Shown here piece by piece: positions 6,776 to 14,300 of a stretch of 14,944 nt of DNA. The position numbers were made by a program, and so were the translations under genes. How positions within the stretch are numbered: the stretch's first letter is position 1; the number at the start of each line of letters is the position of its first letter. The stretch lies in the NCBI GenBank assembly GCA_034437075.1, contig DAOTVD010000084.1:1-14944 (forward strand). The letters run 5' to 3'. Source of the DNA: DAOTVD01 sp034437075 (GTDB lineage: Bacteria > Chloroflexota > Anaerolineae > Aggregatilineales > J027). The notes beneath the pieces were generated by a model that made no database searches, had not been told where the DNA came from, and worked only from the letters and a program-made list of their open reading frames with translations.

Positions 6776-6914
6776 GTGACACATGTCATCCAAGGAGATG
6801 ATACATTGCCAAGAAAGCTACGTAAAGCTACGTTAAACTTAGGTTTATACTGAGATTTACATAGATTTTTCTCGGTAAAAATCATCAACCATAAAGCATA
6901 GAAAGTTGCTCTTC
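6776..6914. promoter_or_regulatory. Regulatory region upstream of the iron importer operon
   Basis: This AT-rich gap between hemY and the binding-protein gene holds several signals. TGACA-CA-TGTCA is a dyad at 6777-6788. A perfect tandem 10-bp direct repeat AAAGCTACGT lies at 6814-6833. TAAAC-TTAG-GTTTA is a dyad at 6834-6847. TATACT at 6846-6851 is a good -10 match (5 of 6). No -35 lies 17 bp before TATACT; that position falls in the second copy of the tandem repeat, which suggests a regulator-dependent promoter. Iron control is a guess from the downstream genes. TTAGGTTTA at 6839-6847 resembles one half of a DtxR box, but the other half is absent, and I see no clear Fur box. Confidence 0.45.
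6814..6833. repeat. Tandem 10-bp direct repeat before the importer promoter
   Basis: AAAGCTACGT occurs twice head to tail with no spacer and no mismatch. The period equals about one helical turn, so both copies face the same side of the DNA, as in activator or repressor sites with side-by-side monomers. The period is not a multiple of three, so it does not come from a repeated peptide. Confidence 0.6.
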
Positions 6915-7901
6915 GTGAAACACTTAACCCTTCTTATATTGCTGGCCTGCCTGGTCTTGGCGTTGCCTGCTCTGGCTCAGGATGATACCGCCGCCGAATT
7001 CCCTGTGACTGTGACGGATGAAAGCGGCGCAGAACTCACATTCGGAGAACCTGTCGAAAACGTCCTCTGCTTGAGCATTGCCTGCTTGGATCATCTCTAT
7101 CAACTGGGCATCGAACCCGCTGGTATGACCGACTTGCTGACCGTGCCCTATGAGCAATATTTTGGCGAAGTGACCGAAGATATGACCATCATTGCGGGCG
7201 GTATGCAACCGGATATCGAGCAAATCGCCGCCATGGGCCCTGACCTCGTGGTCGCGCAAGCGGGATTCTTTGATGCGATGCGCCCGGCTATGGAAAATAT
7301 CGCGCCCATGTATTTGCTCTACCCAACCACGGTTGAAGATACCATTAGCGAGGTCGAAACCCTGGGCTTATTGACCGGACGCACCCAGGAAGCCGCCGAG
7401 GCTGCCGCGTCCTTCCAGGCGACCCTGGCCGAATATCAAGGCGCCCTTGCCGAGGCCGAAGTCGAAGACCTGCCCACGACCATGCTAGTCTTTGGGGCCG
7501 CCGAAGATGATGCGATGTTCCTAGAAGCCGCCAACGGGCAAACTTGCTTGCTGTTGGCTGGCCTGGCGGAATGCCCCTTCGAAGTACCAGAAGACGCGGG
7601 CGGCCTCGCAGCTTTTGGTTATGATAATTTCAGCTTCGAGAGCATCCTGGCGACTGACCCCGAAGTTATATTCTTCGCAGGGTTTAACGAAGATCGCACC
7701 GCGAATGATGAAGTCGTGCAGCAATTGGCCGAAAATAACCTCTGGACAGCCCTTTCAGCCGTGCAAAACGATGCAGTCTATGGCATTGAGCCTTGGATGT
7801 GGCGCGGCGGGCGGGGCCTGACCCTGATGGAAGCGACGCTAGAGCAAGCGCTACCCATCCTGTATAGCGACATCTTCGACGCAGAAACAGACGACGAATA
7901 A
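6915..7901 (+). CDS. Iron-siderophore/cobalamin-type ABC importer, substrate-binding protein
   Basis: A 328-residue extracytoplasmic binding protein of the FepB/BtuF (periplasmic-binding type III) family, which presents an iron chelate or corrinoid to the permease pair encoded next. An N-terminal signal MKHLTLLILLACLVLALPALA precedes an acidic mature part. Family landmarks are DHLYQLGIEPAGMT, IEQIAAMGPDLVVAQ, FSFESILATDPEVIFF and the closing NLWTALSAVQNDAVY. Four cysteines (52, 57, 211, 220) could form disulfides. I chose GTG at 6915 because GAAAG at 6901-6905 lies 9 nt before it and the signal then starts Met-Lys-His; TTG at 6906 would have no spacer. The only cysteine in the signal (LLAC) lies early in the hydrophobic core, so processing after ALA seems more likely than lipoprotein anchoring. 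It is the first gene of the importer operon. The exact ligand cannot be read. Confidence 0.88.
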   Translation: MKHLTLLILLACLVLALPALAQDDTAAEFPVTVTDESGAELTFGEPVENVLCLSIACLDHLYQLGIEPAGMTDLLTVPYEQYFGEVTEDMTIIAGGMQPDIEQIAAMGPDLVVAQAGFFDAMRPAMENIAPMYLLYPTTVEDTISEVETLGLLTGRTQEAAEAAASFQATLAEYQGALAEAEVEDLPTTMLVFGAAEDDAMFLEAANGQTCLLLAGLAECPFEVPEDAGGLAAFGYDNFSFESILATDPEVIFFAGFNEDRTANDEVVQQLAENNLWTALSAVQNDAVYGIEPWMWRGGRGLTLMEATLEQALPILYSDIFDAETDDE

Positions 7902-7920
7902 TCATTCTTGAGCCACTCAT

Positions 7921-7946
7921 CGCATCCGTTACACCTGGCGGATGCG
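7921..7946 (+). terminator. Hairpin between binding protein and first permease (attenuator or mRNA stabiliser)
   Basis: CGCATCCG (7921-7928) and CGGATGCG (7939-7946) form a perfect 8-bp GC-rich stem with a 10-nt loop, 19 nt after the binding-protein stop. No T-tract follows, so it is unlikely to terminate fully. Hairpins at this position in importer operons often protect the upstream binding-protein mRNA and lower permease expression. An in-frame ATG at 7942 lies inside the stem. Confidence 0.45.
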
Positions 7947-7959
7947 GCTAGGATACTGT

Positions 7960-9078
7960 ATGGCGACGTTTTCTTCTCATCCCCCCGCCGCACCGAATAC
8001 CGGCTTGGGACTCCCCCGGGCCGGTTGGGGCGTTCTATGGGCAGTTTTGCTGAGTATCGCGCTGGTGTTCATCGCGCTGACGATGCTGACCACGGGCGAA
8101 CTGGCCCTAGAACGTGAGGCCGTGCTGCGCGTGTTGTTCATCAGCCAAGATGACATCGGCGACGCGGACGCGGTGCCCTTTTTCATCAAACCCTTCGCCA
8201 CCGGCGCCAGTGCCACCGACCGTATCGCGCATGTGGTCGTGCACGATTTACGCCTGCCGCGCGCCTTGCTTGGCGGGCTGGTCGGCGCGGCGATGGCCCT
8301 AGCTGGGGTGATGCTGCAAGACACGTTGCGCAATCCACTGGCCGAACCCGGCATTATGGGCATCTCGGCGGGGGCGGTGTTGGGTGTCGCCATCGTAACC
8401 ATTTTGCATATTCCGGTGCCCGCCGGGGCGCTGCCCTGGATCGCGCTAATCGGGGGGTTTGCTTCGGGCACATTTTTGATGATCGCGGCGGCTTTCCGGC
8501 TGGATAGCACGCGGCTTGTCCTGGTCGGCGCGTCGATAACCGCGTTTGTCAACGCGGGATTGGTCGTGCTCATCAGCATTGGCGAGCCATATGACATCCA
8601 ATTATTTTACCGGTTTCTGGTCGGTAGCCTGGCTAATCGCAGTTGGGACGCCGTGCACCAGATTTTGCCCTGGTTAGTTGTGCTCATGCCCTTGGCGTTG
8701 CTTAGCGCACGGGTGCTGAATCTGCTGCAATTGGGCGATGATGTCGCCGAAGGGCTTGGCTTGCCCGTGCTAAAAGCGCGCCTGGCCATCCTCGCCATCA
8801 GTGTCGGCCTCGTCGCAGCGGTTGTCTCGATTGCCGGGCCGATTAGCTTTATCTCGTTGATCGCGCCGCATACCGCGCGGCGGCTGTTGCGCACGCATGA
8901 TGCGCGGCTGGTCTTGCCTATCGCGGCTTTACTGGGCGCGGTTTTGCTCAGCGCGGCAGACTTATTCGCGCATACGGTGGCCGCGCCTGTGGAATTGCCC
9001 GTGGGCATCTTCACGACCGTTTTTGGCGCGCCGGTGCTGCTGGTCTTGCTGCGCCGCGAATTAAGAAAAGTGGGCTAA
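7960..9078 (+). CDS. FecCD/BtuC-family ABC importer permease 1
   Basis: A 372-residue polytopic membrane protein, with probably about ten helices, that forms half of the transport channel. LRLPR (97-101), LRNPLAEPGIMGISAGAVLG (123-142) and the late segment GPISFISLIAPHTARRLL are hallmark FecCD motifs; the last one carries the coupling region that contacts the ATPase. The stretch between the first helix and the LRLPR motif (roughly residues 45-95) is longer than in the second permease. ATG 7960 is preferred because AGGA at 7950-7953 lies 6 nt upstream. The in-frame ATG at 7942 lacks a ribosome-binding site and sits in a hairpin stem. It follows the binding-protein gene and ends 4 nt before the second permease gene, so translation of the two permeases is probably coupled. 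Confidence 0.9.
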   Translation: MATFSSHPPAAPNTGLGLPRAGWGVLWAVLLSIALVFIALTMLTTGELALEREAVLRVLFISQDDIGDADAVPFFIKPFATGASATDRIAHVVVHDLRLPRALLGGLVGAAMALAGVMLQDTLRNPLAEPGIMGISAGAVLGVAIVTILHIPVPAGALPWIALIGGFASGTFLMIAAAFRLDSTRLVLVGASITAFVNAGLVVLISIGEPYDIQLFYRFLVGSLANRSWDAVHQILPWLVVLMPLALLSARVLNLLQLGDDVAEGLGLPVLKARLAILAISVGLVAAVVSIAGPISFISLIAPHTARRLLRTHDARLVLPIAALLGAVLLSAADLFAHTVAAPVELPVGIFTTVFGAPVLLVLLRRELRKVG

Positions 9079-9082
9079 CCCT

Positions 9083-10168
9083 ATGGCCACCCTCAGCAAA
9101 CCCCAAACTCGCCCCGTTACTACCCTCTCCATCCCACGTGTGGGGCGCTGTACGCGCCTGGTGCTCATGTTGGCGTTGGCGCTCATCGGCCTAACGGTGA
9201 TCCATATCAGCGTCGGGAGCGTCGCCTTAACGCCGCTGGACGTCGCACACGTGCTGTTGGGCCAACCCGCCGAAGCACTGCACCATACCATCGTATGGGA
9301 ACTACGCTTGCCGCGCGCGCTCATCGCCATGACGGCGGGCGCCATGCTGGGCCTCAGCGGCGCGCTATTGCAGGGCGTCACGCGCAATCCGTTGGCCTCG
9401 CCCTCGATTATCGGTGTGGTGGGCGGTGCGGTGTTGGCGGTCGTCTTATGGATGGCCTTTGTTTCTGGCGGCGCGGATGCGCAACGCATTTTACCCTTGG
9501 TGGCCATGAGCGGCGGCATCATAAGCGGCGGGGTCGTCTACGCGGTGAGTTGGCAACCTCAACGCGGCACGAGTCCCCTGCGTCTGACGCTGGGTGGCGT
9601 GCTGATGGCATCCATTCTGACGGCGCTCACCTCGTTGGTGTTGCTCATCGAGCAAGCCAATTTGGGTAACATTTTGCACTGGTTAATCGGCTCGCTGGAG
9701 GGGCGCGTCTGGGCTCACTGGTCGATTTTAGCGCCCTATGCGCTCGTGGCCTTGCCCTTGGGGATGCTCAGCGCGAGCATTGCGAACACGCTCCAACTGG
9801 GCGACGCGGTCGCGACGGGGCTGGGGCTGCCTGTCGAGCGCGCGCGCGCGGGCTTGTTGCTCGTGGCAGTGGTGCTAGCCGCTGGGGCCGTCTCTGTGGT
9901 GGGCAATATCGCGTTCATCGGGCTCATCGCGCCGCACATTGGGCGGCGTATCGTGGGCAATGACGCGCGTCGGCTCTTTCCGTTTAGCGCCGTGTTCGCC
10001 AGCGGTTTGTTGTTGGTGGCGGATATTCTCGCGCGTACGGTCACCCATGCCGCTTCAGCGTACACCGATAGCCTGGAAGGTATCGGCAATTTACCCGTGG
10101 GCGCTGTGACGGCGGCCCTGGGCGCGCTGTTCTTCTTCTGGTTGCTCATCCGGGAACGGCGGGCATGA
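9083..10168 (+). CDS. FecCD/BtuC-family ABC importer permease 2
   Basis: A 361-residue membrane protein paralogous to the preceding permease, and the likely partner in a heterodimeric channel. It carries LRLPR (75-79), RNPLASPSIIG (101-111), LQLGDAVATGLGLPVERARA and the coupling-region motif NIAFIGLIAPHIGRRIV. Near the end, the family's common ELPVGxxTAxxGAPFF appears as NLPVGAVTAALGALFFFWLL, with Pro replaced by Leu. It is preceded by an extra stretch (HAASAYTDSLEGIG) relative to permease 1. The start is the ATG 4 nt after the previous stop. The stop overlaps the ATPase start in an ATGA at 10165-10168. These junctions show one operon with tight translational coupling. A heterodimer is inferred from the two different permease genes with only one binding-protein and one ATPase gene. 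Confidence 0.9.
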   Translation: MATLSKPQTRPVTTLSIPRVGRCTRLVLMLALALIGLTVIHISVGSVALTPLDVAHVLLGQPAEALHHTIVWELRLPRALIAMTAGAMLGLSGALLQGVTRNPLASPSIIGVVGGAVLAVVLWMAFVSGGADAQRILPLVAMSGGIISGGVVYAVSWQPQRGTSPLRLTLGGVLMASILTALTSLVLLIEQANLGNILHWLIGSLEGRVWAHWSILAPYALVALPLGMLSASIANTLQLGDAVATGLGLPVERARAGLLLVAVVLAAGAVSVVGNIAFIGLIAPHIGRRIVGNDARRLFPFSAVFASGLLLVADILARTVTHAASAYTDSLEGIGNLPVGAVTAALGALFFFWLLIRERRA

Positions 10169-10956
10169 ACGAGCCCGTCCTGCATGCGGAAGCCATCCGC
10201 GTTGGCTACCAACAAGCGCCCGTTCTGGATAACCTAAGCCTGGATTTGTTTCCAGGTAAGGTGACGGCCTTAATCGGGCCGAATGGCTCGGGCAAATCGA
10301 CCCTGCTTAAAGCCTTGGGCCGCCTCTTGAAGCCCCGGCAAGGCGTGGTTTACCTAGATGGCAAAGCTATTGCGCAATACACGACAAGCGAAGTCGCCCG
10401 GCGGATGGCGGTGCTCCCCCAGGCACCTACCGCGCCGGAAGGGATCACGGTACGCGAGTTGGTAGAACAGGGGCGTTTTCCGCACGCGGGCGCGTTGCGC
10501 ATGTTGCGTCAGCAGGATCATGAAGCCACCCAAGAGGCGCTAGAGCTTACGCATATGCAACACCTGGCTGACCGCAGCCTGGATGCACTCTCTGGCGGTG
10601 AACGCCAACGTGCCTGGATCGCGCTGACGCTGGCCCAGCAAACCGGAATCTTATTGCTGGACGAGCCGACCACATTCCTGGACATTGGCCACCAGCTTGA
10701 AGTGCTGGAATTGCTCGAACGCCTGCATCGTACCGCCGGATTAACCATCGTGATGGTATTGCACGACCTGAACCAGGCCGCGCGTTATGCGGATCGGTTG
10801 CTGGTTTTACGCGAGGGGCGCATTATCGCTGATGGCGCGCCGCAAGACATCCTGACCGAGCGCTTACTGGCGGATGTTTTTCGTATTCGAGCGCGGCTCT
10901 TGCCCGATGCGAATGGCAAGTTGCTCTGCGTCCCGGTTAGCAGCCTGCTTACATAA
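10165..10956 (+). CDS. Iron-siderophore/cobalamin-type ABC importer, ATP-binding protein
   Basis: A 263-residue FepC/FhuC/BtuD-type ATPase that powers the importer from the cytoplasmic side. All ABC elements are present: Walker A GPNGSGKST (38-46), Q-loop Gln86 (VLPQAP), signature LSGGERQR (142-149), Walker B ILLLDEP (162-168), D-loop FLDIGHQ (171-177) and the switch His200 in VLHDLNQAARYAD. The FLDIGHQLEVL and HDLNQA blocks are typical of the iron-chelate importer subfamily. The start overlaps the permease 2 stop by 4 nt (ATGA). It ends only 2 nt from the stop of the convergent FHA gene, and no terminator hairpin is visible. Subfamily is sure; iron chelate versus B12 is not, though the nearby hemY makes iron the better guess. 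Confidence 0.93.
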   Translation: MNEPVLHAEAIRVGYQQAPVLDNLSLDLFPGKVTALIGPNGSGKSTLLKALGRLLKPRQGVVYLDGKAIAQYTTSEVARRMAVLPQAPTAPEGITVRELVEQGRFPHAGALRMLRQQDHEATQEALELTHMQHLADRSLDALSGGERQRAWIALTLAQQTGILLLDEPTTFLDIGHQLEVLELLERLHRTAGLTIVMVLHDLNQAARYADRLLVLREGRIIADGAPQDILTERLLADVFRIRARLLPDANGKLLCVPVSSLLT

Positions 10957-10958
10957 AC

Positions 10959-11330
10959 TTAAAACAAGCTATCATCCATCACCGGGCGCGTGATCTGGGT
11001 TTCATCCGAAGCGGGCGGGTCGATGCGCAAGAGCGTCCGCCCGACCCGAAACAGCGTATCCACGGGGATGGGCGTACGTTCGTGCACGGGATTATCCTCG
11101 ATAAATGTACCATTCCGGCTGCCCAGGTCTTCTAACCAATACGTTGATCCATCGTAAATAATGCGGGCATGGTTGCGGGATACCTGGCTATCGTAGCCCA
11201 GTGAAATGGCGCAATTCTCCCGCCGACCAATCGACAGTTCGAAGTCGCCATCGCTAAAATCTGGCGTAAAGGTGAGCGTTTCGCCGTCCCGGGGGCCGCT
11301 CATCAAGGTGATTTTGATCTGAGATGACAT
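10959..11330 (-). CDS. Small FHA-domain protein
   Basis: A 123-residue protein that is mostly one forkhead-associated domain, a reader of phosphothreonine peptides. The core motifs are complete: Gly35-Arg36 (LSIGRRENC), Ser51-Arg52-Asn53-His54 (QVSRNHARI) and Ser71-Arg72-Asn73-Gly74 (LGSRNGTF). The Arg and Ser that contact phosphate are therefore present and binding should work. A C-terminal tail (residues 107-123) carries Thr111 and Thr114 in ETQITRP. A short Thr-rich tail on an FHA protein can be a kinase target, as in the GarA-type proteins, although here the tail is C-terminal. The gene starts 5 nt after the stop of the kinase-TPR gene, so the two are almost surely co-transcribed. The natural hypothesis is that the protein is a substrate or adaptor of that kinase. 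No secretion signal or membrane segment is seen. Confidence 0.92.
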   Translation of the reverse strand: MSSQIKITLMSGPRDGETLTFTPDFSDGDFELSIGRRENCAISLGYDSQVSRNHARIIYDGSTYWLEDLGSRNGTFIEDNPVHERTPIPVDTLFRVGRTLLRIDPPASDETQITRPVMDDSLF

Positions 11331-11335
11331 GGCGC

Positions 11336-14300
11336 TTACTCTTTTTGGCGTTCTAGCAAGCGTCGGGCTTCGGTGCGACGGCGGCGGGAGCCATCATGGG
11401 TGGGGTCACATTCTAGCGCGCGGCTGAACATGGTAATCGCTTCGCTATAACGTTCTAGTTGAAATAACACTTCACCCCGATTATACCAAAACCAGATCGT
11501 ATCAGGTGCATGGCGAGTAGCTTCGCGGTGGCAGTCCAGCGCCTCTTCAAGACGCCCCAACAAGGTATAGACCATACCCTTGCCATGCCAGGCATTCGCA
11601 TGCCCTTCATCTAGCGCCAGCGCCCGGTCGTAGGCGACCAGCGCGTCACCGTAGCGCGCCTGACGGCGCAAAATCTGCGCTAGGCGCATCCACCCCACCA
11701 GATTATCCGGCGCAATTTGAACGACTCTCTGCGCTACTTGCTCGGCTTCCGTCACACGATCCAACATCAGAAGCGGATCGATTTGGTTCATCCAATACCA
11801 CACCCCGGCGGGGGCCTCTTCGGCGGCGCGTTGGTAGCTGGCCAGGGCTTCTTCGCGCCGTTCGAGTTGTTCCAGCGCCAGGCCACGCCCGTTCCAGGCC
11901 CACGCATAGGTGGGGTCGAGCGCGAGTGCTCGGTCGTAGGAGGAAACACTCTGGCGAAACTGGCCCAAGCGGCGTAGGGCCTGGCCCAGTTTGGCCCAGC
12001 TTTCGGCGTGTTCGGGGTCTACTTGCAAGGCATGGTTCAGCGGTTCTAGCGCTTCGGTGTAGCGCCCCAGGGTGATGAGTTCGTCGGCTTGGTTGTACCA
12101 AAACCAGATGTCATCCGGCGCGTATTCGGCAGCTTTGCGGAAGGCCGCCAGCGCGTCTTCGTGGCGTTGGAGCATGCTCAGGGCCAGGCCACGCCCGTTC
12201 CAGGCCCATGCATAATCGGGCGCCAATTCCACCGCGCGGGTGTAGGCTTCTAGCGCATCTTCGGGTTGGCCCAGGCGGCGTAGCACCTGGCCGCGCTTGG
12301 CCCAGGCCCGGTAATAGGCTTCATCAGCGCGCAACGCGCGATCCAGAGCCGGGAGCGCATCGGACAAGCGGCGTAGGCTGACGTAAATATCCGCCTGGTT
12401 GTACCAATACAGCGGGTTAGCGGGTTCGGCAATGGCGGCTCGGCCATAGGCTTCGGCAGCTTCGGCTAGCCGCCCCAAGCTTTCGAGCACAATCCCGCGT
12501 TCGTTCCAGGCCCAGCTATACCCGGTTTCGAGTTTGAGTGCCCGTTCCAGAAAGACAAGCGCGGCCTCGTACTGGCCCATCAGACGGTAGGTATTGCCCA
12601 GGCGCGCCCAAGAGCGGGCGTGCTGCGGGTTGATCTGGGTGGCTTTTTCCAGCAAGGGGATGGCTTCGGTATAGCGTTCTTGCAAAACCAACAAATTGCC
12701 CTGGTTATACCAGTGCCAGACATCATTGGGGGTCAGTTCGGCGGCCTGGCGATAGCGCTTGAACGCATCTTCGTAACGGCCCATCCGCTCGAAGACAATG
12801 CCCAGGCCATTCACCGCCCAGGCATAATGTGGATTGTGGACGATGGCTTTTTCGTAGGCCCGTACGGCGTCCTCGTAGCGCTCTAAATAGCGAAAAACTT
12901 GCCCTAATTTGGCCCAGGTATAGGCGTGGTCGGGCTTGACGCGCGCCGCCTGCGCGATGATGGGCAACGCATCGCGGTAACGCTGCATATCCACCAACGT
13001 TTCGGCCTGGTTATACCAATGCCACACCTCGCGGGGTTGCAGCCGCGTGGCCTGCTGAAAGCTTTCTAGGGCTTCTTGCTGGCGCTCTAGGGCCTTCAGG
13101 CATAAGCCTTTGCCGTTCCAGGCCCAGGCATAGCTGTCGTCGAGTTCTAGGGCGCGATTATAGGCATTTAAGGCTTCTAGGTGACGCTGCATGGCGCGCA
13201 AAACTTGCCCGCGCTTGGCCCAGACGGTTTCTTGGCGGGGGTCAACTTGCAGGGCGTGGTCGAGCATATCTAGCGCGGCTTGGTGCCGGTTCATGCTCAG
13301 CAGAATATTGGCCTGGTTGTACCACACCCACACATCATCGGGCATCAGGTCGGCGGCGGTTTCGTGGCAAGCCAGCGCGCCTTCTAGGCGTCCTTGGCGT
13401 TCGAGTATCTGCCCTTTGACCAGCCAGGCCCAGCCAAAGGAGCGATCTTTTTGCAGGGCCTGGTCTACAAAGCTCAGCGCGGCGGGGTAATTCCCCAGCA
13501 AGCGCAAGGTGCGCGCTTTACGCGCGAGCGTCCAGGGATTGTCGGGGTCGGCTTGCAGGGCCTGATCGTAGGCTTGCAGCGCTTCTTCTGGGTAGCCGAT
13601 TTCGGCCAAGCTATACGCCTTATTGACTAGTTCATCTGTTTGTAAGGCGATGCCAGTGCGCTCCAGGGGCGGCGCGGTGCCGATATGCTCGGTGTAGAGT
13701 GCGGATAAACGCTCGGCTATTGCAGCCCAACTTTGGGGGCGGCGGTCGGGGTCTTTTTCGACGCATTGCAGCACCAAGGCGCGTACATCGCGTGGCACCA
13801 GAAACGGCATATCCGGCGGAAAGCCGGGCAATTGTTCGATGTGGGCTTTTTTCCAATCGGGCAAGGTTTTGGCGCGGAAGATAGATTGCCAGGTGAGCAT
13901 CTCGAAAAACACACAACCGAAGGCATAGATGTCGCTGCGCAAGTCAACGTCGTAGGCGCGCGCCTGTTCGGGCGACATATACGGCGCGGTGCCGATGATA
14001 GCACCCGCACGGGTCAGGCGCACATCGGCATCGGGCGGCAGCGCATCCGCCTCGGCGGCATCGGGCGCCCCAGGTTCTGGATGCACCGAGCGTACCAGGC
14101 CAAAATCGGTAATTTTAGCCACGCCATCATGCCGCACCAGGATATTGGCTGGTTTGAGATCACGGTGCACTAACCCCGGCACCTTATCGACAGCGTATTG
14201 CATACCCAGGCAGATATGCAACGCAAAGCGCAACGCGCTTTCTAGCGTCAGGCTCTGGTGGTTAATCCACGCGCGTAAATCTGACCCTAAACCTTCGGGG

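Noticed and set aside
6839..6857. DtxR/IdeR iron box upstream of the importer
   Set aside because: Only the left half (TTAGGTTTA) resembles the consensus; the right half of the 19-bp palindrome does not match.
6906..6914. TTG start for the binding protein
   Set aside because: There is no spacer between it and the only purine-rich stretch; GTG 6915 gives a standard Met-Lys signal peptide with proper spacing.
7942..7959. Earlier ATG for permease 1 at 7942
   Set aside because: It lies inside a hairpin stem and has no ribosome-binding site; ATG 7960 has AGGA 6 nt upstream.
7977..8597. 206-residue open frame antisense to permease 1
   Set aside because: Its composition is low-complexity Ala/Pro/Ser/Thr, it has no recognisable motif, and it lies fully opposite a clear FecCD gene. 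It is an artefact of GC-rich codon use.
11396..13639. The 306-bp DNA repetition as a satellite, CRISPR or mobile-element repeat
   Set aside because: The repeats are diverged, stay in one reading frame, and are fully explained by TPR motifs of exactly 34 codons.
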